DNA of 5,059 bases from Bacillota bacterium (GTDB taxonomy: Bacteria > Bacillota > Sulfobacillia > RBS10-35 > JAJYVM01). Under the pieces are notes generated by a model. That model did no database searches. It saw nothing but the letters and a program-made list of their open reading frames with translations, and was not told where the DNA came from. Position 1 is the stretch's first letter, and every line of letters begins with the position of its first letter. The DNA is taken from the NCBI GenBank assembly GCA_021792015.1, contig JAJYVM010000313.1:1-5059 (forward strand), in the 5' to 3' direction. Shown here piece after piece: positions 1-4,991 of this stretch. Position numbers and translations under genes: made by a program.

Positions 1-1
1 G

Positions 2-601
2 GCGATCGGGTTGACAGGCAACCTCTTCATCGGCCTGCGCCTTGGTGCCGGCGCCCACGCCGGCCACCGCCACGGTCCGGACGGGCACGCCCGCGGGGGC
101 AACCTGAACGTCCGCAGCGCCTGGCTGCATGTGATGGGCGACGCCGCCGCATCCGCCGGTGTTCTGGTGGCCGGCGTGCTGGTTCTTCTGACCCACCGGC
201 TCTGGTGGGACCCGCTGGTAAGCGTCGGTATCTCGCTGCTCATCGCCCGCGGGGCGTGGGGCATCATCGCGCAGACGATCAACGTGCTGATGGAAGGCAC
301 GCCCTCGGGCATCGATCCGGCCGCGGTGGCTGCGGTCATGGAAGCGGACGACGCGGTCGTCTCCGTGCATCACGTTCACGTGTGGAGTCTGGATGGGATG
401 CGTTCGGCACTGAGCGGCCACGTGGTGCTCCGTGACGTGCCGCTTTCCGAGACGGCGGCGGTCGTCGCGCGCATCAACGGGAGCCTGCGGCAGCGGTTCG
501 GCGTCGACCACACGACGCTGCAAGTCGAAACCGGTCCCTGCCTGGACGAAGACTGCGGGCACGGTGCCGGGCAGCCCTTGGCCTTGGCCGGGCACTCATG
601 A
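2..601 (+). CDS. Cation diffusion facilitator (CzcD/ZitB-like) metal exporter, 5'-truncated by window edge
   Basis: This is the C-terminal part of a CDF-family antiporter, which exports Zn2+, Co2+, Cd2+ or similar ions across the inner membrane in exchange for protons. The frame is open to the window edge, so the real start lies upstream; 199 residues are visible. The fragment begins in the end of TM IV. A His-rich cytoplasmic loop follows (H19, H22, H24, H29), then TM V (about residues 40-63) with the HxxxD metal site (H43, D47) and TM VI (about 68-90). The cytoplasmic metal-binding domain spans about 102-180 and carries the family's HVHVWSLDG motif (124-132). The tail is Cys/His-rich (C180, C185, H187), as in several CzcD-like proteins. 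His-loop transporters of this type usually move Zn, but the substrate cannot be read from the sequence. The family is secure. The next gene on this strand lies 164 bases downstream. Confidence 0.95.
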   Translation, partial: AIGLTGNLFIGLRLGAGAHAGHRHGPDGHARGGNLNVRSAWLHVMGDAAASAGVLVAGVLVLLTHRLWWDPLVSVGISLLIARGAWGIIAQTINVLMEGTPSGIDPAAVAAVMEADDAVVSVHHVHVWSLDGMRSALSGHVVLRDVPLSETAAVVARINGSLRQRFGVDHTTLQVETGPCLDEDCGHGAGQPLALAGHS

Positions 602-765
602 GCCCGGCGCGCTTGGCCCGTGCAGAGAGCCGAAGGAGAACGGAGCAGCCGGACGAGCCCCCACTGAAGCGAGGTCCCGTGTCGCGGCCGCACGGGATGC
701 ACCGTGGGCCCATTCCTCCGGCGGTGGGGCGCGCCACGCCTCGCCGCTGAATCGGAGGCAGGCCG
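602..765 (+). other. Spacer between the exporter and the small membrane protein
   Basis: These 164 bases show no convincing coding frame. A possible hairpin lies at 676-696 (CCCGTGT pairing with GCACGGG, including one G-T pair, around a 7-base loop). No T-run follows, so it is a poor intrinsic terminator. I see no clear -35/-10 pair. The downstream gene could be read through from the exporter or have its own unrecognised promoter. Confidence 0.4.
753..758 (+). promoter_or_regulatory. Ribosome binding site of the small membrane protein
   Basis: CGGAGG lies 7 bases before the ATG at 766. It supports translation of this short frame and fixes its start. Confidence 0.7.
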
Positions 766-981
766 ATGTCGTCGCTCTCGATCTTCGGAGCCGCGGCCGT
801 AACGGCGACGATGATCTTCTACTGGCTCGAAGAGCGCGGCTCGAGCTTCACGTTGGCGTTCGCGCTGGCCTGCCTGGCCTCCTCAGCCTACGGCTGGTTG
901 GCCGGAACCTGGCCGTTCGGCATCGTCGAGGCCGTGTGGGCGATTGTGGCCTTCCGACGCTGGTGGGTACGGTGGCACTGA
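766..981 (+). CDS. Small three-helix membrane protein, function unknown
   Basis: A 71-residue hydrophobic protein, supported by a well-placed CGGAGG upstream of its ATG. Three membrane helices are likely at about 3-20, 28-45 and 48-65. A short charged turn (LEERGSS, 21-27) sits between the first two, and the C-terminus is basic and Trp-rich (RRWWVRW, 64-70). The segment WPFGIVEAVWAIVAFRRWW (49-67) resembles, from memory, a pattern in small uncharacterised membrane proteins of other bacteria, so the gene is probably real and conserved. No catalytic or metal-ligand pattern is visible and it has no His-rich loop. Its position behind a metal exporter may be coincidental, given the 164-base gap. 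I cannot assign a function. Confidence 0.75.
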   Translation: MSSLSIFGAAAVTATMIFYWLEERGSSFTLAFALACLASSAYGWLAGTWPFGIVEAVWAIVAFRRWWVRWH

Positions 982-1228
982 AAAGGGTATTCACCGCGAC
1001 GAGCCGGCCCTTAACGGCTCGCCCCTCGCAGCCCTCGCGGCACGGGGTCCAATGATCAGAGCGGGCGGAACGTCGGATACACGCGTGCGCCGCTTTGCTT
1101 GTTTTGCGGTGTACTGCGCACTGAAGACGGTCGCTCGCTGCAAGCCCTGATTCCACGCCACCATGATGTCGTCCGTTCGGCCCCGAGGAAGGGGTCGCCT
1201 TGTCCCCTGCGCTAACCCGCCGCTTGGA
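982..1228. other. Convergent intergenic region
   Basis: This spacer of 247 bases separates the plus-strand pair from the minus-strand operon, whose stop codons face each other. Short open frames cross it on both strands, but none has a ribosome binding site or recognisable protein features. The middle (about 1090-1165) is less GC-rich than the flanking genes. Transcription from both sides must end here or overlap. Only weak hairpins without T-runs are visible, so factor-dependent termination is plausible. Confidence 0.5.
1000..1021. terminator. Possible weak hairpin terminator in the convergent spacer
   Basis: A perfect 7-bp inverted repeat (CGAGCCG and CGGCTCG) flanks an 8-base loop, 18 bases after the stop codon of the small membrane protein. 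There is no T-run on either strand, so it is not a canonical intrinsic terminator. It could stop RNA 3' ends being degraded or assist termination on either strand. Confidence 0.3.
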
Positions 1229-1768
1229 TCAGTGGCTCTTCCCCAAGGTCTGGAGGAAGGCGACGATGGCGTCCTGCTCCTCGGCGTTCATCTCCCAGCG
1301 CGGCATGAAGGGGCTCGGCGGGTGGCCGGCCGGGTCGACCCCCTGGGTGATGGCGCGCTTCAGCGTTGCGGCCGTATAGGGCGGGTGGTCCATGTCCGCG
1401 GCGGTAAGCGCCGACCAGCGGATGTCGGCCGACTTCACGCCGTCCGGGAAGAGGAGGCCGCCCTGCCCGTCCGAGCCGTGGCAGTTGGCGCAGCCGATGG
1501 TGCGCATCATCATGCCGGACATCGGGCCCATACCCGCCGTGCGGAAGGGGATCGGTCCTTGGCTGGTGGTGCCGGTCAGAAAGATCTGCTCCCCTTCCGA
1601 GGCGTAGCTCGGGTTGGCGTAGCTGCGCATCATCCAGGCCGTGTTCTCGCCTGGGCCGAATCCCCCGAAGCCACCCGGCCGGCCACCACCCGCCAGGGAG
1701 AGTATAGCCATACCGGCCAGCCCGGCACCTAGCGTCGCCGCCGCGATCCAGAGAAGTCGCCGGTTCAT
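1229..1768 (-). CDS. Membrane-anchored single-haem cytochrome c
   Basis: A 179-residue electron carrier expected on the outer face of the cytoplasmic membrane. Residues 7-26 form a hydrophobic signal or anchor helix after MNRR, and there is no cleavage site I trust. A Gly/Pro-rich linker follows (28-41). The haem c motif CANCH is at 93-97 and is followed by GSDGQGG. The probable distal ligand is M155 in PFMPRW, and the C-terminal helix is NAEEQDAIVAFLQTL (161-175). These are the usual class I cytochrome c elements in order. A Met-rich stretch (M80, M83, M86-M88) sits just before the haem motif. The ATG overlaps the stop of the preceding methyltransferase as ATGA, with GGGGAGGG 9 bases upstream, so translation is probably coupled. 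It is the last gene of the minus-strand group. The redox partner is unknown. Assembly would need the cytochrome c maturation machinery encoded elsewhere. Confidence 0.9.
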   Translation of the reverse strand: MNRRLLWIAAATLGAGLAGMAILSLAGGGRPGGFGGFGPGENTAWMMRSYANPSYASEGEQIFLTGTTSQGPIPFRTAGMGPMSGMMMRTIGCANCHGSDGQGGLLFPDGVKSADIRWSALTAADMDHPPYTAATLKRAITQGVDPAGHPPSPFMPRWEMNAEEQDAIVAFLQTLGKSH

Positions 1769-2613
1769 CCACTTTCGCCCTCCCCATGACCGGATGCCGA
1801 ATCCGTATCGACGCTTGCGGCTCGCCCTCCGGCCTGTCGGGGGCGCGCCCGGATCACCAGGTAGGCCGAGGCGCCGGGCAGCCAGCGCCGCCCCCACGCC
1901 TCCCAGCCGAGGTACGGCGTCGCCAGGCGCGGATGGTAGACAGGCGGGTAGTAGACGGCGCCCCACCAGGTCTGAGGCGAAAAGCCCGCGGCCTGGAGCA
2001 GCCGGTACAGCCGGGCCCGGCTGAGGAAGCGGGCCTGCCGGTAGATGGTGGGGTGGAACATCCCCCTCAGCCGGCGGGCCAGGGTCCAAAGGCTCCAGCG
2101 GTTCAAGGCGGCTACCACGACGCGGCCGTCGGGGGTCAGCACCCGGACGGCCTCATGCAGCACCGTGGACGGGTCACGCGCAAACTCCAGGACCAGGAGC
2201 GCCGTCACCCACTGAAACGAGCGGGAAGGAAAGGGAAGCGCCCCGGCGTCGGCGACCCGGAAGTCCGCCGCGATGCCCGCGGCCCGCGCCTGGGCGCGCG
2301 ATGCGGCCACCATGGCGGGCGCGTGGTCGACGCCTGTGACCCGGGCGCCGCGACGGGCGGCGTCCAGGGCGAAGCTGCCCGTGCCGCAGCCCAGATCCAG
2401 CAGCCGCTCGCCCGGCGCCAGATCCGCGGTAGCCGCCCGCAGGGCCTGCAGCTCTACCTGCTCGGTCAGCTGGCCGAGGGGCGTGCGGCACCAGTCGTCG
2501 TAGTGGGCGGCCAGGGCTTCGAATGGCGGTGCCGCCGGCAGGGCCGTCCCAGGTCGGACCTCCGGCCCGGGGGAGCGATCCGTTCGGGGAGGCTCAGGCC
2601 GAGCGCTGCGCAC
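1765..2613 (-). CDS. Class I SAM-dependent methyltransferase (second of pair)
   Basis: A 282-residue cytoplasmic methyltransferase of the Methyltransf_11/UbiE-like fold. Motif I is LLDLGCGTGS (71-80), and the acidic residue after strand 2 is D96 in GVDHAP. ADAGALPFP (121-129) and QWVTALLVLEF (134-144) give motif II, and VLTPDGRVVVAAL (158-170) gives motif III. A Trp/Tyr-rich C-terminal region (173-255) probably shapes the substrate pocket. Residues 31-50 (FEALAAHYDDWCRTPLGQLT) resemble the usual N-terminal helix of such enzymes. I chose the GTG at 2613 because AAGGGGG lies 8 bases upstream and no ATG, GTG or TTG occurs in frame between it and motif I. The first 30 residues are low-complexity and may be untranslated if the true start differs. 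The gene overlaps the preceding open frame by 148 bases and the following cytochrome by 4 bases. It lacks the cysteine set expected of ArsM arsenite methyltransferases. The substrate is unknown. Confidence 0.88.
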   Translation of the reverse strand: MRSARPEPPRTDRSPGPEVRPGTALPAAPPFEALAAHYDDWCRTPLGQLTEQVELQALRAATADLAPGERLLDLGCGTGSFALDAARRGARVTGVDHAPAMVAASRAQARAAGIAADFRVADAGALPFPSRSFQWVTALLVLEFARDPSTVLHEAVRVLTPDGRVVVAALNRWSLWTLARRLRGMFHPTIYRQARFLSRARLYRLLQAAGFSPQTWWGAVYYPPVYHPRLATPYLGWEAWGRRWLPGASAYLVIRARPRQAGGRAASVDTDSASGHGEGESG

Positions 2614-3191
2614 AGCGCCGGCCCCCTTGCGCCGGGGCGGCCGCTGCCGCTCGTGGGCGGCGGGGGGCGATTGCCGCCCCCCTTCTCGAGGACGGCCAGC
2701 AGCCACTCCTGCCGCGGCCGGACGGTGAGGCGCAGGCCCGCGGGCTCGAGGGCCGCCAGGAGGGCCAGCCACCGATCAAGCGAGGTCTGGTGGCAGCCGT
2801 CCCCGGCGTCGGGCCCGCGCGGCAGCATCTCCGCCACCACCAGGCGCCCCCCGGATGCCAGGACCCGCCACGCGGCCCGCAGGCCCGCGTCCGGGTCCTC
2901 CATGTGGTGCAGCACGAAGGCCAGCACCGCCGCGCCGTACGCGTCTGGCGGCAGGCCGTCCAGCCGCTGGCCGTCGGCCTGCCGCCACGTGAGGCGGTCC
3001 GACACGCCTGCGGCGGCGGCCGCCTCCCGGCCCAGACGCAGCTGCGCGGCGTCCAGGTCCACCGCGGTCACCGCGAGGCCGCGCCGGGCCAGGTCGACGC
3101 TCAGGGCGCCGTCCCCGGAGCCGACCTCCAGGACCGGGCGCCGGCGCCCCGCCTGGCGCAGGAGCCAGCGGTGCACGCCCTCCGACTCCAT
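2466..3191 (-). CDS. Class I SAM-dependent methyltransferase (first of pair) with long low-complexity tail
   Basis: A compact cytoplasmic methyltransferase of the Methyltransf_11/25 type, 241 residues as read. Motif I is VLEVGSGDG (20-28), the acidic residue is D45 in VTAVDLD, motif II is YGAAVLAFVLHHMEDP (85-100), and motif III is LASGGRLVVAEML (111-123). The final strand is near EWLLAVLEK (162-170). Only about 19 residues precede motif I, so it has almost no N-terminal substrate cap. The ATG at 3191 has a strong GGAGGAGG 6 bases upstream and follows the OsmC-family gene by 43 bases. Residues 171-241 are Pro/Arg/Gly-rich, look like no known domain, and overlap the next gene in another frame. 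The protein may really end in this tail, or a frameshift may link it to the next domain. The substrate is unknown; the HHMEDP segment is common in UbiE-like small-molecule methyltransferases. Confidence 0.85.
   Translation of the reverse strand: MESEGVHRWLLRQAGRRRPVLEVGSGDGALSVDLARRGLAVTAVDLDAAQLRLGREAAAAAGVSDRLTWRQADGQRLDGLPPDAYGAAVLAFVLHHMEDPDAGLRAAWRVLASGGRLVVAEMLPRGPDAGDGCHQTSLDRWLALLAALEPAGLRLTVRPRQEWLLAVLEKGGGNRPPPPTSGSGRPGARGPALCAALGLSLPERIAPPGRRSDLGRPCRRHRHSKPWPPTTTTGAARPSAS
2622..2628 (-). promoter_or_regulatory. Ribosome binding site deciding the GTG start of the second methyltransferase
   Basis: Read on the minus strand, AAGGGGG sits 8 bases before the GTG at 2613, inside the 3' part of the preceding open frame. 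It is the main support for this start, but it is a plain purine run in GC-rich DNA. Confidence 0.45.
2662..2682 (-). repeat. Perfect GC hairpin at the methyltransferase junction
   Basis: On the minus strand, GGGGGGCG pairs perfectly with CGCCCCCC across the 5-base loop GCAAT. It lies exactly where the recognisable fold of the first methyltransferase ends (codons about 171-177). No T-run follows, so it is not a standard intrinsic terminator. It may affect translation, RNA stability or sequencing accuracy. Confidence 0.7.
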
Positions 3192-3197
3192 CTCGCG

Positions 3198-3205
3198 CCT
3201 CCTCC
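3198..3205 (-). promoter_or_regulatory. Strong ribosome binding site of the first methyltransferase
   Basis: GGAGGAGG, read on the minus strand, lies 6 bases before the ATG at 3191. It rules out a longer start: the frame stays open to 3347 upstream, but that extra stretch is the antisense-like shadow of the OsmC-family gene. Confidence 0.8.
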
Positions 3206-3234
3206 GCTTGGGGCCGGTCACGCCACGCCCGGGG

Positions 3235-3759
3235 TCACGCGGTCGCCAGGGACGCCGCCAGCCGGATCGGGTTTCGCAGGCAGAAGGAGGCGGGGCAGCG
3301 CTCCTCCGCCTGGCGCAGGGCCGCCTCCAGCCGCTCCCGGGGCGCATCGCTCCGGACGGTGAGGGTCAGGCGCACCTCGTCGACGATGGGCTGCTCCGCC
3401 ACGCCGAAGACCTTGGCGAAGTTCAGCTCGAATTCGCCGGCCGCCCGCAGCTCCTGCAGGTCGATCCCCTCGGCCGCCGCCACCGAGGCGAAGGTGGCGG
3501 TGAAGCAGGACACCAGGCCGAAGAGGGCATAGTGGATCGGCCCCGGCCGGGTGCCGCCACCCCCCGCGAAGGGCGGCTGGTCGGCCTCCAGGACGAAGCT
3601 CTGCTGCCCGACGGCGATCTCGGCCCGGAACTGCGGCTCGCCGGCGGTCAGGTTCCACGCCCCTTCCACACGTGTCTTGCGCCGGCCGGCGGCGGCATCG
3701 GAGCGGATCTCCGCGGCGGTCTTCTCCATCGCTTGCAGATCGACGTTGTTGCGGCGCAT
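3235..3759 (-). CDS. OsmC/Ohr-family protein (thiol-dependent peroxidase fold)
   Basis: A 174-residue cytoplasmic protein of the OsmC/Ohr superfamily, whose studied members reduce organic or inorganic hydroperoxides with a reactive cysteine pair. The first conserved cysteine is C85 in ALFGLVSCFTATFASVAA, on the central helix. The second is C155 in CPASFCLRNPI, 70 residues later, which matches the family spacing. A further cysteine, C160, follows closely. The segment HYALFGLVSC fits the general OsmC group (YhfA-like) better than Ohr. N-terminal residues 1-30 are an extension beyond the usual length of about 140 residues. The ATG at 3759 has GGAGGT 8 bases upstream; the next Met (residue 11) has no such site. 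The gene lies 68 bases behind the cysteine desulfurase and 43 bases before a methyltransferase. A role in handling persulfides or peroxides beside the desulfurase is inference. Confidence 0.92.
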   Translation of the reverse strand: MRRNNVDLQAMEKTAAEIRSDAAAGRRKTRVEGAWNLTAGEPQFRAEIAVGQQSFVLEADQPPFAGGGGTRPGPIHYALFGLVSCFTATFASVAAAEGIDLQELRAAGEFELNFAKVFGVAEQPIVDEVRLTLTVRSDAPRERLEAALRQAEERCPASFCLRNPIRLAASLATA

Positions 3760-3767
3760 GCGTTCGC

Positions 3768-3773
3768 ACCTCC
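3768..3773 (-). promoter_or_regulatory. Ribosome binding site of the OsmC-family gene
   Basis: GGAGGT on the minus strand, 8 bases before the ATG at 3759. It supports the first Met over the Met at residue 11. Confidence 0.75.
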
Positions 3774-3784
3774 AGCTTTGATGT

Positions 3785-3806
3785 GGGCCGCCGGCCCCCG
3801 CGGGCC
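3785..3806. repeat. Two mutually exclusive GC hairpins in the desulfurase-OsmC gap
   Basis: The 68-base gap holds GGGCC-GCC-GGCCC (3785-3797) and GGCCC-CCGC-GGGCC (3793-3806). They share the middle arm, so only one can form at a time. There is no T-run, so I do not read either as a terminator. In such GC-rich DNA the arrangement may be chance. Confidence 0.35.
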
Positions 3807-3827
3807 GCAGCGGCTTGCCGACGCGGC

Positions 3828-4991
3828 TCAGATTTGGCCGCGGGTCTCCGCCAGCAACTCCGTGGCCGCACCCACCAGCAGCTCCGCGGCCCGCTCCACC
3901 TCGGCACGGGTGGTGTAGCGCCCGAGCGACAGGCGCAGGGCCCCGAGGGCCTCTGCCCGGCCCTGGCCCATGGCCAGGAGGACCTCGGAGGGCTCCGTCG
4001 TCCCTGCGTGGCAGGCGGAGCCGGTGGATGCGGCCACATCCGGTACGCGGGTCAGCAGTTCCTCGCCGACCAGGCCGGGAAGGCCGACGTTCAGGGTGTT
4101 GGGCAGCCGCCGGGAGGAGTGACCGTTCCGGCGCAGCCCCGGGACGCCGTTTGCCAGGAGCGCGAACAGGTCGTCGCGCAGGGCGCCCACCCGCTCCCCG
4201 AACGCGGTCAGCTCCGCCGCCGCCAGCTCGCAGGCCCGGCCCAGGGCCACGATGTACGGCACGTTCTCCGTTCCTGCGCGCAGGCCGCCCTCGTGGCCCG
4301 CCCCGTGGATCAGGGGCTGCAGTGCCACGCCCGAGCGGACGTACAGGGCCCCGATCCCTTTCGGGGCGTAGAGCTTGTGCCCGGCCACCGTCAGCAGGTC
4401 CACACCCAGCTCGTTCACCCGCACGGGGACCTTGCCCACGGACTGGGCGGCGTCGGTGTGCACCATCACGCCCCGCTCCCGCACCACCCGGGCGACCTCC
4501 GCCACGGGCTGCAGGGTGCCCACCTCGTTCTGGGCGTGCATCACCGTGACCAGGACCGTGTCGGGCCGGATGGCGCGCACCACGTCGTCGGGGTCCACCA
4601 GGCCGTCCCGGTCCACGGGGAGCACCGTCAGCTCGAAGCCATGCCGCTCGGCCAGGTGGCGGCAGGTGCGCAGGACCGCCGGGTGCTCGACGGCGGAGGT
4701 GATGATGTGCCGGCCCCGCTCGCGGTGGGCGAAGGCGACGCCCTGGATGGCCAGGTTGTCGCTCTCGCTGCCGCCCGCCGTGAAGACGATCTCCTCCGGG
4801 CGGGCCCCCAGGAGGTCTCCCACCTGCCGCCGCGCGCGCTGCATCGCCTCCCGTGCGGCGATGCCGTAGCTGTGGGCGCTGGAGGGGTTGCCGAACTCCT
4901 TCTCCAGGTACGGCCGCATGGCCTCGCGCACCGCGGGGTCCACGGGCGTGGTGGCGTTGTAGTCGAGGTAGACGGGCCTTTGCGGATTCAC
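3828..4991 (-). CDS. Cysteine desulfurase, IscS/NifS type (class V aminotransferase)
   Basis: A 387-residue PLP enzyme that removes sulfur from L-cysteine, leaving alanine and an enzyme-bound persulfide used for Fe-S clusters, tRNA thiolation or other sulfur carriers. The N-terminus VYLDYNATTPVDP (7-19) is typical. H103 (EHP) stacks on the cofactor, D180 and Q183 (HTDAAQS) bind it, and K206 in AGHK forms the Schiff base. C327 in STGSACHAG is the persulfide cysteine, followed by TTEPSEVLLAMG and RLSLGRYTT (353-361). These positions almost match E. coli IscS numbering, and the length is close to normal. The start is GTG at 4991, with a G-rich run about 9 bases upstream, and gives the expected short leader before VYLDY. 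The loop around C327 differs from E. coli IscS (SACTSASLEPS), so the dedicated housekeeping role is uncertain and no scaffold gene such as iscU is seen here. It appears to be the first complete gene of the minus-strand operon. Confidence 0.96.
   Translation of the reverse strand: MNPQRPVYLDYNATTPVDPAVREAMRPYLEKEFGNPSSAHSYGIAAREAMQRARRQVGDLLGARPEEIVFTAGGSESDNLAIQGVAFAHRERGRHIITSAVEHPAVLRTCRHLAERHGFELTVLPVDRDGLVDPDDVVRAIRPDTVLVTVMHAQNEVGTLQPVAEVARVVRERGVMVHTDAAQSVGKVPVRVNELGVDLLTVAGHKLYAPKGIGALYVRSGVALQPLIHGAGHEGGLRAGTENVPYIVALGRACELAAAELTAFGERVGALRDDLFALLANGVPGLRRNGHSSRRLPNTLNVGLPGLVGEELLTRVPDVAASTGSACHAGTTEPSEVLLAMGQGRAEALGALRLSLGRYTTRAEVERAAELLVGAATELLAETRGQI

Noticed and set aside
11..16. 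TTGACA, a perfect -35 consensus, and TTG at 11 as a possible start
   Set aside because: No -10 element follows at the right distance. It lies inside the exporter's coding frame, which is open upstream of it and reads as the end of TM IV, so the gene is simply cut by the window.
1080..1121. CACGCGTG palindrome and a broken hairpin around a T-rich loop
   Set aside because: The pairing needs large bulges and the T-rich part is in the loop rather than after the stem, so I do not call it a terminator or operator.
1130..1165. A tRNA-like 3' end ending in CCA
   Set aside because: No T-arm consensus, no cloverleaf and no acceptor-stem partner could be found upstream.
2466..2468. TGA at the end of the first methyltransferase frame as selenocysteine
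   Set aside because: No coding-like sequence follows in that frame, and the stop falls inside the second methyltransferase's coding region.
1765..3191. The methyltransferases as ArsM arsenite methyltransferases
   Set aside because: The conserved cysteines required for arsenic binding are missing: the second enzyme has only C42 and C76, and the first has one Cys within its fold.
1786..3918. A 710-codon open frame on the plus strand
   Set aside because: It is antisense to four clearly recognisable minus-strand genes (cysteine desulfurase 3' end, OsmC and both methyltransferases), is rich in Gly/Arg/Pro and has no domain features. Such frames arise from the low frequency of stops in very GC-rich DNA.
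3828..4549. Long plus-strand open frame over the desulfurase gene
   Set aside because: Ala/Arg/Pro/Gly repeats without any motif; the shadow of the desulfurase coding strand.
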